Of a stretch of 64,000 bases of DNA, positions 17,576 to 26,070 are shown piece by piece; position 1 is the first letter of the stretch, and every line of letters begins with the position of its first letter. Source of the stretch: Paraburkholderia metrosideri (GTDB taxonomy: Bacteria > Pseudomonadota > Gammaproteobacteria > Burkholderiales > Burkholderiaceae); NCBI RefSeq assembly GCF_904848625.1, contig NZ_CAJHCP010000005.1:496001-560000 (forward strand), in the 5' to 3' direction. A model generated the notes under the pieces. It saw only the letters and a program-made list of their open reading frames with translations. It was not told where the DNA came from and did no database searches. A program made the position numbers and the translations under genes.

Positions 17576-18877
17576 TCACTTCTTGCCGAGCCCACCCACC
17601 AGTCCGCCCACCAGGGTCGTGACAGGTGCGAGCAAACCGCCTGCCGTACTGGTGGTGCCCGGCGTCGCCGAGATGCCGGCTGTCGTGACACTGGACGACG
17701 AACCCGTGGCCTTCCCCGACGTGGTCGAGCCGGATGGGGTGGACACACTGCCCAGCGTCGTCGTGACGCCTGAGACGAGACCGGTGAGCGGTGCGGTCAG
17801 CGCGTTGCTGCTGCCGCCCGTTGCGCCGCTGAGCGAGCCGGTTACCGTCGACGTCAACGCTGCCACCGGGTTGGTGCCACTCACCGAGCCCGTCACCGCC
17901 GTGATCCCCGACAACGTGGCGGCGACGCCATTACTATTGCCGCCCGTCAGCAGGCCGCCCGCTGACGCGACCGTCTTGCCGGTATCCGCCACGACGCTGC
18001 CGAGTCCCGCCGTGACCGGATTGCCGCCGCTGGTCGCGATCAGGCTGCCGGTCTTGCCGAGCGTGCTGCCGACCGTCCCCAGCAAGCCATTGACCGGCGC
18101 GCCGATCCCCGTCGTCGTGCCGACGGTTTGCGTGGTCTGCACCAGCACGGATTCGATTGGAGCGACCGCCGAACTCACGCTACTCGTGATCTGCTGAACG
18201 GGGCCGGTGGTCAGCGCGGTGCCGAGCGTCGTGCCGGTGTTGCTCACCACGCTGCCGAGCGAACCGACGGTGTCGCCCACGGGCGTGGTGACCACCGCGA
18301 GCGGCGCCAGTGAGCCGCTGCCGAGGCTGGTGACGAGTGTGCCCGCGTTGCTCACCGCTTTGCCCGCGTAATCGACTGCGCCGCCCACGCTGCCGACCGT
18401 GGTGCCGACGCCGTCGGTGCCCGTGCCGAGTTGCCCCAGTCCGGTGGAGAGGCCGGTACCGAGCGTGGCCACGCTGCCGCCCACGTTCTGGACAATGCCG
18501 CCCGCCGCCTGGGTAGTTTGCGCATTGCCGACCGGCAAAGTCTGCGAGCCAATGACGGTGCCCACGCCGGAGACGGTGTTGCCCGCATCGGTGACGACGT
18601 TGCCGGTATTGCCGACGGTCTGGCTCAATGCATTCGCCGTCGTGGTGTTGCCTCCCGATCCCGATGATGTGCCGGTGCCGCTCGACGCACCGCCGGCGCT
18701 GGCGGTCGAGCCGGTCGTGCCGGCGCCAGCTGCGAGTGCGCCGCCATTGCCACCGGTCTTGCCGGTTCCTGAACTCAGCGCGCCGGACCCGCCGCACGCT
18801 CCAAGAGAAAGGATCGCGGCCACGGAGGCCGCGATCAAGCTGGTACGCAACGTACCGTCGGTCGTTTGAATCTTCAT
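17576..18877 (-). CDS. Low-complexity Gly/Ser/Thr/Val-rich lipoprotein (collagen-like annotated family)
   Basis: The 433-aa protein has a signal peptide ending in a lipobox (LSLGACGG, cysteine near residue 28), then about 400 residues made almost only of G, S, T, A, V and L. Loose repeats of the type VGxTVGSVGG / LGSVVxNTGTTLG recur every 15-20 residues. Burkholderia genomes carry such proteins annotated as collagen-like repeat proteins, but there is no regular GXY triplet here. It is predicted to be a surface-exposed or periplasmic anchored fibre; no function is known to me. It stands alone. Confidence 0.82.
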   Translation of the reverse strand: MKIQTTDGTLRTSLIAASVAAILSLGACGGSGALSSGTGKTGGNGGALAAGAGTTGSTASAGGASSGTGTSSGSGGNTTTANALSQTVGNTGNVVTDAGNTVSGVGTVIGSQTLPVGNAQTTQAAGGIVQNVGGSVATLGTGLSTGLGQLGTGTDGVGTTVGSVGGAVDYAGKAVSNAGTLVTSLGSGSLAPLAVVTTPVGDTVGSLGSVVSNTGTTLGTALTTGPVQQITSSVSSAVAPIESVLVQTTQTVGTTTGIGAPVNGLLGTVGSTLGKTGSLIATSGGNPVTAGLGSVVADTGKTVASAGGLLTGGNSNGVAATLSGITAVTGSVSGTNPVAALTSTVTGSLSGATGGSSNALTAPLTGLVSGVTTTLGSVSTPSGSTTSGKATGSSSSVTTAGISATPGTTSTAGGLLAPVTTLVGGLVGGLGKK

Positions 18878-19133
18878 GATGCCCTCGGCTCTCGTGTGTC
18901 GTTATGACGGTGCTGATTTTTTCAGCACCTAGCTTCGACAACGGCTTGGCAGGGCGGAACTGGAGGCGGGTTTTCCCGCGAATTGTTATTTTTTAAATGG
19001 CGACCGATGAGCGCGCGTTGCATCGGAAAAGAATGACAATGGCTGTAGTTTGGCGGAGTTTATTCAAACACACGTGTGAATGATCAGCGCGATGGCTTAA
19101 GCGTGCCAGCGGTAGCAACGGTTCTGTGACCGC

Positions 19134-20471
19134 TCAAACGCCCGACGAAGAGTCTTCTTCCGCTTCATTCAACACGGCGCTCTGCAACGAACTCACGGTG
19201 ACATACGATGGCGTGCGACGTGGCTCATCGATGCTATAGCGCACTCGTCCATCGTCGACATACACGCGCAACTGCCGATACCTGAACAGATAAAGCAGGC
19301 CCACGAGCGCTGCCAGAATGCCGGATGCAGCGCCGACACCCAGCGCCCAGCGCGGGCCGAAGCGATCCGCGACCCAGCCCACGACCGGCGCGCCAAGCGG
19401 TGTGCCGCCCAATGCAATGGCCAGCAGGATGGCGATCACACGGCCGCGCATCGCAGGTTCGGTGGAGAGTTGAACGAGACTGTTGGTCGAGGTCGTGAAG
19501 GTTTGCGTCGACACGCCAATGACGACGAGCGCCATGCCGAACAGCACGTAATTCGGCATCAGCGCGGCTATCGTGCAACCCACGCCAAAAACCGCGGCTG
19601 CGCCGAGCAGCAACGCCATACGCGGTCTCGCCCGGCGCGCTGAAAGCAGCGCGCCGGTCACCGAGCCGATCGCCATGGTCGAGCTCAATAGCCCGTATTG
19701 ACTGGCGCCCGCATGAAACGCGGTGACCGACATGGTCGAAATAAAGATCGGGAAATTCAGTCCGAATGTGCCGATCAGGAACAGCATCAGCAACGCGGCC
19801 TTCAGATCGGGACGCGTCCACACATACTTGAAGCCTTCGACAAAACTGCCGCGCGAGCGCACGGCGCGGGGCTTCAGATGCAGTTCGTGCAGACGCAGCA
19901 TGCGCAGCGAACCGAGTACCGCGACAAACGAAAGCGCGTTGATCAGAAACACCCAGCCCGTGCCGACGGAGGCGATCAGCAGGCCCGCGACTGCGGGGCC
20001 GATCATGCGCGCCGCGTTGAACGACGTGGAGTTCAGTGCCACCGCGTTCGACAGGTCTTCTTCGCCGACCAGGTCGGATACGAAAGTCTGACGAGCGGGG
20101 GAGTCGAAGGCCGTGACGCAACCGAGCAGCCCGGCGAACACGTACACCTGCCACAACTGCACGATCCCGCTGATAGTCAGCAGGCCGAGACCCAGTGCCA
20201 GCGAACCCATGGCCGCCTGGGTCGCGAATAGCAGCTTGCGACGATCGAAGTGATCGGCTGCATAACCGGTGAGGGGCAGCAACAGCATTTGCGGCCCGAA
20301 TTGCAGCGACATGACGATACCCACGGAAGTCGCATTGTGATGCGTGAGTTCCGTGAGGACCAGCCAGTCTTGCGCCGTACGCTGCATCCACGTGCCGACG
20401 TTGGAGACGATCGCGCCACTCGCCCAGGTCCGGTAATTGAAGGTGCGCAGCGAACGGAACGTGCCTTTCAC
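19134..20471 (-). CDS. MFS exporter (enterobactin-exporter-like group)
   Basis: A roughly 445-aa transporter with 10-12 hydrophobic segments and signatures VSNVGTWMQRTAQDWLV, GPAVAGLLIASVGTGW and DSPARQTFVSDLV, typical of MFS_3/EntS-like exporters. The frame runs into the preceding isochorismatase-like gene; I choose GTG at 20471 (V-K-G-T-F-R-S-L, read as Met), which follows GAGGG and matches the usual MFS_3 beginning. With the MarR regulator and isochorismatase-like gene it forms a three-gene operon, suggesting efflux of a compound that the regulator senses. Confidence 0.85.
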   Translation of the reverse strand: MKGTFRSLRTFNYRTWASGAIVSNVGTWMQRTAQDWLVLTELTHHNATSVGIVMSLQFGPQMLLLPLTGYAADHFDRRKLLFATQAAMGSLALGLGLLTISGIVQLWQVYVFAGLLGCVTAFDSPARQTFVSDLVGEEDLSNAVALNSTSFNAARMIGPAVAGLLIASVGTGWVFLINALSFVAVLGSLRMLRLHELHLKPRAVRSRGSFVEGFKYVWTRPDLKAALLMLFLIGTFGLNFPIFISTMSVTAFHAGASQYGLLSSTMAIGSVTGALLSARRARPRMALLLGAAAVFGVGCTIAALMPNYVLFGMALVVIGVSTQTFTTSTNSLVQLSTEPAMRGRVIAILLAIALGGTPLGAPVVGWVADRFGPRWALGVGAASGILAALVGLLYLFRYRQLRVYVDDGRVRYSIDEPRRTPSYVTVSSLQSAVLNEAEEDSSSGV

Positions 20472-20535
20472 CGGCCGGCCCTCATAGCGCGAGACCGGAC
20501 GGTATGCAGGCAGGCGCGAACGCTGATGCGCAATC

Positions 20536-21099
20536 TCATGCGCGGGTGTTTTCCAGCAAGTCGAGCAGTTCCTGCGTCGTGCCGGTTTCGCCGAGACGCG
20601 GGAAGATTCGCGTGATGCTGTTGGTGTGTGCGTCTGCATTCATGTCGGTCATGGCATCGACGACGAGCGTGACGTTCAGGCCGAGTTCGCTTGCATAACG
20701 TGCAGTGGATTCGACGCCGATGCTGGTCGCGATACCCGCGAGCACGATTTGCGTGACGCCTTGTTCACGCAGATGCGCTTCGAGATCCGTGTTCGTGAAT
20801 GCGCCCCACGTGCGCTTGGTCACTACGTGATCCGACGGTTGCTGCTTCAGTTCCGGCACGAGAGCGGCGAAACCGGCCGGGAAGTCACCCGTGCTGCGCC
20901 CATTGTCGGTACGGCCCGGCGCACCTGCGGTGACGCGCACCAGCACGACCGGCAGGCCATGACGGCGAAACGCGTCGAGCAGGGCCGCCGAGCGTTGCAC
21001 GATTTCCTGCGCCGGATGAACGACGGGCAGTGCGACGATGCCGCTCTGCAAGTCGATGATGACGAGTGCGGTTTTTGCGTCGAGAGTGGTAAGGGCCAT
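20536..21099 (-). CDS. Isochorismatase-fold hydrolase lacking the usual nucleophilic Cys
   Basis: The 187-aa protein has the cysteine-hydrolase fold: catalytic Asp in VIIDLQSGIV, lysine in VTKRTWGAF and the cis-peptide region LAGIATSIGVESTARYA. In amidohydrolase members this last motif reads TxxCVxST with a nucleophilic Cys; here Gly stands in its place, as in true isochorismatases such as EntB. The reaction could therefore be vinyl-ether hydrolysis rather than amide hydrolysis, but the substrate is unknown. It lies 17 bp after marR and just upstream of the MFS exporter. Confidence 0.88.
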   Translation of the reverse strand: MALTTLDAKTALVIIDLQSGIVALPVVHPAQEIVQRSAALLDAFRRHGLPVVLVRVTAGAPGRTDNGRSTGDFPAGFAALVPELKQQPSDHVVTKRTWGAFTNTDLEAHLREQGVTQIVLAGIATSIGVESTARYASELGLNVTLVVDAMTDMNADAHTNSITRIFPRLGETGTTQELLDLLENTRA

Positions 21100-21116
21100 G
21101 GTGATGCTCCTGAGAA

Positions 21117-21569
21117 TTACGAGTCGATAAGGCGTTTGAGTAAGTCGACGCCAGTTGCGAGCTGTTGTTGCTCAGCCGCCGAGAAGCGGGTTTGAATGGT
21201 GCGAAATAACCAGTCTTCGCGCGCCACCCGGCTTGCCTTGACCTTTTTGCGGAAGGCTGGAGTGAGGGAGAGAACAGTTTGCCGACCGTCATTGGGGTCG
21301 GGTGCGCCGCTCACGAGTCCGGCAGCTTTCAGCACTGAAAGTGTCTCACCCATGGATTGCGGGCGCATGCCCATAGCGCGTGCAAGTGTTGTGACCGTGG
21401 CAGGGCCTTCCCGTTCCAGCAAGTTGAGAACCTGCACCTGCGAAGGGGTGAAGTCGCCCACGTGGGACTCTTCGCGCAAGCGGCGGCGCAGTTTGCCGGC
21501 CAGCACGCGCAGATCTTCTGCCATTCCATGCAAGATTTCTGGCGCAACCGGCGGGGCGTTCTTGCTCAT
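21117..21569 (-). CDS. MarR-family transcriptional regulator
   Basis: A 150-aa MarR protein: FTPSQVQVLNLLEREGPATVTTLARAMGMRPQSMGETLSVLKAAGLV is the winged-helix core (read in parts), followed by the wing GAPDPNDGRQTVLSLT. It heads an operon with an isochorismatase-like enzyme and an MFS exporter, the usual arrangement for a ligand-released repressor of its own operon. A dyad at 21583-21608, directly upstream of its start codon, is a candidate autoregulatory site. Confidence 0.91.
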   Translation of the reverse strand: MSKNAPPVAPEILHGMAEDLRVLAGKLRRRLREESHVGDFTPSQVQVLNLLEREGPATVTTLARAMGMRPQSMGETLSVLKAAGLVSGAPDPNDGRQTVLSLTPAFRKKVKASRVAREDWLFRTIQTRFSAAEQQQLATGVDLLKRLIDS

Positions 21570-21582
21570 GATGACAGAATAT

Positions 21583-21608
21583 GAAGGCTACCTGTGAAGG
21601 TTACCTTC
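21583..21608. promoter_or_regulatory. Inverted repeat upstream of marR, candidate operator
   Basis: GAAGGCTACC and GGTTACCTTC, eight of ten positions complementary, are separated by six bases and lie 14 bp upstream of the marR start. Position and size suit a MarR dimer site; the assignment is inferred. Confidence 0.5.
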
Positions 21609-21693
21609 GCATCTGGTTCGCGTCAAGTTGAGGGAATCGAGGTGGGGAAGAAAGCCGGCTGCGCGGAACGCGTCATGCTGGCCTCCCTGAATA

Positions 21694-22347
21694 TCACTGC
21701 GCGCGACGCAACCGCTGATGAAAGAGACGCCAGAGCGCTGCGATGAACAACGAGCCGCCGCCCGCCAGAACGCCGAGCAGCACGATCGAACTCATATGGT
21801 CATGTACTAGCGGCATGTTGCCGAACAGATAGCCGGCGGTCACGAGTGCGCCGATCCATAGCGCTGCACCGCCGCAGACGAAGGACACAAAACGCACGAA
21901 TGTCATTCGCGAAACGCCTGCGACGAACGGCGCGAACGTGCGAACGACCGCCAGCAATGGCGACAGCAGAAACGTCAGGCCGCCGCGTGCTTCGTTGAAC
22001 GCGTGCGCTTTGCGCAGCGCCCGCTTGTTGAGCCAGCGATAATTGGCCGTATAAGCCCGCTCGCCGATCGCGCGGCCGATTCCGTAGCCGACGATGCTGC
22101 CGGCTACCGTTGCTGCGAATAGCGTGAGCATCACGAGCCAGACATTCAATGCACCGGTAGCCGCGAGTCCGCCACAAATGAAAATCAGCGGATCGCCGGG
22201 CAGGAAGAACAGCGGCAGAAAACCAATTTCGACGAAGATGACGAGAAACAGCATCGCGTACACGGTAGTGCCGAACTGTGCGATCAGCGTTCCAAGGTGC
22301 CGGTCAATGTGCAGAGCGACGTGGAGAATTTGCATCAAATGCATCAT
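21694..22347 (-). CDS. DedA-family (VTT domain) membrane protein
   Basis: The 217-aa protein carries the DedA signature: a re-entrant motif FVEIGFLPLFFLPGDPLIF, the GYGIGRAIGER segment and RTFAPFVAGVSRM, with four to five hydrophobic segments. DedA proteins act in the inner membrane, where several act as or affect lipid carriers (for example undecaprenyl-phosphate recycling) and maintain proton-motive force. A second DedA-type domain occurs at 51546-53552. The gene stands alone and is divergent from a GNAT gene. Confidence 0.92.
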   Translation of the reverse strand: MMHLMQILHVALHIDRHLGTLIAQFGTTVYAMLFLVIFVEIGFLPLFFLPGDPLIFICGGLAATGALNVWLVMLTLFAATVAGSIVGYGIGRAIGERAYTANYRWLNKRALRKAHAFNEARGGLTFLLSPLLAVVRTFAPFVAGVSRMTFVRFVSFVCGGAALWIGALVTAGYLFGNMPLVHDHMSSIVLLGVLAGGGSLFIAALWRLFHQRLRRAQ

Positions 22348-22477
22348 GGCTCGAATGAAATCGGAATCGTATGAGTGTAGCGCCGCGATCGCCTGCGCAC
22401 TTGTGTATTTGTAAGCAGGAGTGTCAATATTGGACCATGTACTCAGTAATGAAAACCGGTACTAACCTGAAAACCCC

Positions 22478-23005
22478 ATGCAATACGCACTCAATGTGAC
22501 TTTTCGTTTTGCCGCACTGCACGATGCCTCCGCGATTCGCGAGATTGAATTCGAAGCGGGTCAGCGGTTTGTGAGCGTCGATATGGCGGGGATTGCCGAT
22601 GCTCCGCCAATGAAACTGGAACTGGTCGAACGCAAGATCGGGGCGGGCGAGATCGTCGTTGCCGTGGAAGCAGATGACAGGTGCATTGGTTTCGTCATGT
22701 TCGAATTGCAACCCGCACGTATCTATATTCAGGAACTCGACGTGCTGACCACGCATACCGGACATCGTATTGGCGCCGCGTTGATCGGGCAGGTTGAGCA
22801 ACTTGCCCGCGAGCGGCAGATAAAGCAACTCGTGTTGTCGACTTATCGCGACGTGCCCTGGAATGCGCCGTATTATCGGCGGCTCGGGTTTTGCGATATC
22901 GATCTGGCCGCACTCGATGCAGCATTGATCGAGCGGCGCAATGCACATATCGCGCGAGGACTCGACGAGTCGAAGCGCGTGTTCATGCGGCGTGATCTCG
23001 CATGA
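22478..23005 (+). CDS. GNAT-family N-acetyltransferase
   Basis: The 175-aa protein reads as a complete GNAT domain: substrate-side start ASAIREIEFEAGQRF, strand ELDVLTTHTGHRIGAALI as the acetyl-CoA pyrophosphate loop (motif A, R/QxxGxG/A form), and the C-terminal APYYRRLGFCDID. The opening resembles acetyltransferases of the amino-group-detoxifying type. The acceptor is unknown. It ends at a strong hairpin shared with nemA. Confidence 0.9.
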   Translation: MQYALNVTFRFAALHDASAIREIEFEAGQRFVSVDMAGIADAPPMKLELVERKIGAGEIVVAVEADDRCIGFVMFELQPARIYIQELDVLTTHTGHRIGAALIGQVEQLARERQIKQLVLSTYRDVPWNAPYYRRLGFCDIDLAALDAALIERRNAHIARGLDESKRVFMRRDLA

Positions 23006-23043
23006 TGCTTGCGGTTGTCGCGCAAATAGCCCGCACAAAAAAA

Positions 23044-23087
23044 CGCGGCGGGTGTGACCGGCATAGTTTCCGGTCACACCCGCCGCG
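23044..23087. terminator. Strong 18-bp hairpin terminator between GNAT gene and nemA
   Basis: A perfect 18-bp GC-rich stem (23044-23061 with 23070-23087) and an 8-base loop lie between two convergent genes. On the minus strand the stem is followed by a run of seven T, a classical intrinsic terminator for nemA. On the plus side the flank is only TGTGT, so read-through protection there depends on the stem. Confidence 0.92.
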
Positions 23088-23107
23088 TGTGTCTACAGCG
23101 TGCTGAG

Positions 23108-24169
23108 TTATTCCACTGCTTCGAGCGTCGGATAATCCACGTAGCCGGTTTCACCCCGTGCGTAGTACGTTGCCGGATTCGGCTTGTTCAGCGGCGCGTC
23201 CATTTCGAAACGGCGCACCAGATCCGGATTGGCGATGAACAGTTGGCCCCAGGCCACCGCATCCGCTTCGCCTGCGTCCAGTACGTGTTGTGCGGTTTCC
23301 TTCGTGAACTTTTCGTTCGCGATGTACGGGCCGCCGAATTCCTTCTTCAGTTGCGGACCGAGGCGATCGTCGCCGAGCGACTCGCGTGCAGCGATGAATG
23401 CGATCTTGCGCTTGCCGAGTTCGCGGGCCACATAACCGAACGTGTTGGCCGGATCTGAGTCGCCCATGGTGTGCGCGTCGCGGCGCGGTGCGAGGTGGAC
23501 GCCCACACGGTTCGCGCCCCACACGGCGATACAGGCATCGGTAACTTCGAGCAGCAGGCGTGCACGGTTTTCGACCGGACCACCGTACGCGTCGGTACGC
23601 GTGTTGGTGCTGTCCTGCAGGAACTGGTCGAGCAGATAGCCATTTGCGCCATGCACTTCGACACCGTCACAGCCCGCGGCTTTCGCGTTTTCCGCGCCCT
23701 TGCGGAACGCTTCGACCACACCGGCGATCTCGTCGAGTTGCAGCGCGCGCGGCGTCACGAACGGACGTTCCGGACGCACGTGGCTCACATTGCCTTGTGC
23801 TGCGATTGCGCTCGGCGCGACCGGCAGTTCGCCGTTCAGGAACAGCGGGTCGGAAATACGGCCGACGTGCCACAGTTGCAGGAAGATCTTGCCGCCTGCT
23901 GCGTGCACCGCGCTCGTGACGAGCTTCCAGCCTTCAACCTGTTCCTGCGACCAGATGCCCGGCGTCTCGGCATAACCCACACCTTGCGGCGTGACCGACG
24001 TCGCTTCGCTGAGGATCAAACCAGCGGATGCGCGTTCGGCGTAGTACTTCGCCATCAGTGCGTTCGGCACGCGGATTTCTTCGGCGCGCTGACGCGTGAG
24101 GGGAGCCATGATGATGCGGTTCGGCAACGTAATGTCGCCAATTTGCAGCGGATCGAAAAGAGTCGGCAT
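23108..24169 (-). CDS. nemA: Old yellow enzyme, N-ethylmaleimide reductase type
   Basis: The 353-aa FMN protein reduces activated C=C bonds of electrophiles and nitro compounds with NAD(P)H. Old-yellow-enzyme motifs: PLQIGDITLPNRIIMAPLTR at the start (read in parts), GKIFLQLWHVGRIS, the substrate-binding pair in EVHGANGYLLDQFLQ, and RVGVHLAP. Length is usual for NemA. An ArsR-family gene lies 94 bp upstream on the same strand and probably controls it, in the place that a TetR-type NemR occupies in E. coli. Confidence 0.93.
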   Translation of the reverse strand: MPTLFDPLQIGDITLPNRIIMAPLTRQRAEEIRVPNALMAKYYAERASAGLILSEATSVTPQGVGYAETPGIWSQEQVEGWKLVTSAVHAAGGKIFLQLWHVGRISDPLFLNGELPVAPSAIAAQGNVSHVRPERPFVTPRALQLDEIAGVVEAFRKGAENAKAAGCDGVEVHGANGYLLDQFLQDSTNTRTDAYGGPVENRARLLLEVTDACIAVWGANRVGVHLAPRRDAHTMGDSDPANTFGYVARELGKRKIAFIAARESLGDDRLGPQLKKEFGGPYIANEKFTKETAQHVLDAGEADAVAWGQLFIANPDLVRRFEMDAPLNKPNPATYYARGETGYVDYPTLEAVE

Positions 24170-24263
24170 AAGGATTCACCTTTGGCGGCGGGCACGTGGC
24201 CCGAGCCTGAATAGACTGCTTGATGAAAGGTCAGGAAAAAGCGCGGCGACGCAGACCACGTGT

Positions 24264-24566
24264 TCAGAGCCGGGCGTTCATATGGTCGAGAAACGCCTGG
24301 ATCACGGCTTCGTTGCGCTTGAAAAAGACCCACTGACCAACCCGTTTCGACGTGACCAGCCCCGCGCGTTGCAACGCCGCGAGATGAGCTGACACGGTGG
24401 ACTGCGACAGGCCGCAGCGTGCGTCGATCTTTCCAGCGCATACGCCGTGGTCCAGCGGCAGTTCCTGATCGGCGAAATGCGCGTACGGCTCCCGCAGCCA
24501 GCCGAGAATCTCCCGGCGCACCGGGTTGGCTAGTGCTTTGTGGATCGCGTCGATGTCGGGCGTCAT
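24264..24566 (-). CDS. ArsR-family regulator, probably of nemA
   Basis: A 100-aa winged-helix protein (ALANPVRREILGWL, then CGLSQSTVSAHLAALQRAGLVTSKRVGQW). The ATG at 24566 (MTPDIDAIHKAL) is chosen; an upstream TTG at 24590 lacks a ribosome site. Two cysteines (DHGVCAGKIDARCGLSQ) just before the recognition helix could sense electrophiles or oxidants, which would fit control of the downstream reductase. This is inference. A dyad at 24648-24667 lies upstream. Confidence 0.88.
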   Translation of the reverse strand: MTPDIDAIHKALANPVRREILGWLREPYAHFADQELPLDHGVCAGKIDARCGLSQSTVSAHLAALQRAGLVTSKRVGQWVFFKRNEAVIQAFLDHMNARL

Positions 24567-24647
24567 GAGGTTCGTTTCAATATTCAGCAACAGGCAAGCG
24601 CGACGCTGGTGGGCGTCTTACGTCTGCATCGCTACAAAACGAATTGT

Positions 24648-24667
24648 ATATCGGATTTTCACGATAT
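24648..24667. promoter_or_regulatory. ATATCG-N8-CGATAT dyad upstream of arsR
   Basis: A perfect 6-bp inverted repeat with an 8-base spacer lies about 80 bp upstream of the arsR start in an AT-rich stretch. It is a plausible ArsR-type operator; nothing else supports it. Confidence 0.45.
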
Positions 24668-24848
24668 GCTTGATGTCACTACTGGCGGTGGGGGTGATGA
24701 GTAGGGGCACAGAAGGCGCGGACTTTCATCGGACATGCAGAAATTCGCACAATAAGGTTCATGCGAATTTTTGCAGTGAGTATGGAGTGTCCGAAGCTGA
24801 ATGTTGGGGCTGAGACGTCCAGCGAACGAAGTCATCAATTTTGGGTTG

Positions 24849-25787
24849 CTAACGATATGTGTGCGTTTTACGAATTTGAAAGTCGCACCACACCTCGACA
24901 ATGCGATCGAAGAACGCTGGGTCCAGTGCGTGTCCCATGGTATCGATTACGCGCAACGTTGCAGTGGGGATAACCGATGCCGACCACTCGGCATGCTGGA
25001 TCGGAAAAATCGGGTCATCGCTTCCCTGGATCAGAAGTACCGGCACTCTGATTGAGGCAAGCGCATCGGCAGTGAGAGCTGGTGTGAGTTTCTGCGCTAG
25101 CGTGTGATGGCTGTTGTTTGCCATGGTGGGGGACAGCCCGTCTCTTCTCTGCAGAGGTAACTCCGCAAACGCGCGGCCGAGCGTTTGCCACGATTCTTCA
25201 TCGAAAGGCGACCGAGGCCCGGCAGCCAGCCGAAAATTTTCGACGAACCGCTCGGCGACTTCATTGATTGTTGTTGGCGCGGTCGCATTAAGCGCCAGGA
25301 CTCGCGCGACGTAATCGGACGATGGCCGGGGCAATTCGCCTTCCATTGGCGCCACGCCCGCGAACGCATGGTTCTTCGGTCGCAGATCCACGGAGGACAT
25401 CATGACCGTGAGACTAAGCACGTGCTGAGGCCGCTGGCTCGCCATCCGATACCCAATGACGCCGCCTTGCGATAGCCCGACCACGTGGGCCCGCCCGATG
25501 CCGAGGCTTGCCATCAGCGCAAACGCGTCATCGGCGAGATCGTCCAGGGTGTAGGGCGCCTGGTCAAAATCGACGTACGTCGAGAGTCCCGTATCGCGAG
25601 CGTCGAAGCGTATGGCATGGAAGCCAGTTGCCGCGAGCATCTCGCAAAAAGCGTCGGGCCAAACGAGTCCCGGTGCGCTGTTTCCCATCACCAACAGCGT
25701 CGCTGGGTCTGCCGGCGAGCCAAACGTTTCATAGTGAAGCTCGAAGCCGTTTGCTTGAGTCGCCGCGTTCTTTCTCGTCACGGACAT
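24849..25787 (-). CDS. Alpha/beta-fold hydrolase
   Basis: A 312-aa hydrolase with nucleophile elbow GLSQGG (S106), acid in QGSDDPIFP and histidine in MGHALD near residue 290. RFDARDTGLS is the segment common to the esterase/aclacinomycin-methylesterase-like group. The chemistry is probably ester or C-C bond hydrolysis; the substrate is not evident. It stands alone, between the arsR operon and an AT-richer gap. Confidence 0.87.
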   Translation of the reverse strand: MSVTRKNAATQANGFELHYETFGSPADPATLLVMGNSAPGLVWPDAFCEMLAATGFHAIRFDARDTGLSTYVDFDQAPYTLDDLADDAFALMASLGIGRAHVVGLSQGGVIGYRMASQRPQHVLSLTVMMSSVDLRPKNHAFAGVAPMEGELPRPSSDYVARVLALNATAPTTINEVAERFVENFRLAAGPRSPFDEESWQTLGRAFAELPLQRRDGLSPTMANNSHHTLAQKLTPALTADALASIRVPVLLIQGSDDPIFPIQHAEWSASVIPTATLRVIDTMGHALDPAFFDRIVEVWCDFQIRKTHTYR

Positions 25788-25848
25788 CGGGTCACTCGCA
25801 CTGAGTGGTTGCTAGCGGAATAAGTGTGAATCATCGAACTCGCCCCGC

Positions 25849-26055
25849 TTATCGTGCTAACTCATTGTCATTGAGTCGACGCCGAGAGCGCCGATGGACG
25901 ACGGATTCTAAAAGATAGCCCGGGTCTTTCGGTAAGCGGTCATAGGGACCCTGTACCGCCTGACCGTTCGCCCAGGCCCGGTCATGTACGTCGCTTGTCC
26001 GGCACGTTCGAAGTTCTCCAGACGAGGCCGTCGTGAGAACAAGCAATACGTACAT
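25849..26055 (-). other. Short ORF of unknown status
   Basis: A 68-codon frame lies in the 283-bp gap between the hydrolase and the aminotransferase. It has no convincing ribosome site and no recognised domain. It may be a remnant of a larger gene or chance. The rest of the gap shows nothing else. Confidence 0.15.
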
Positions 26056-26070
26056 GCTCAGCGAAAAGTT

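Noticed and set aside
17532..18869. Proline-rich plus-strand frames opposite the low-complexity lipoprotein
   Set aside because: The minus strand has a lipobox and start; the plus frames are its antisense image.
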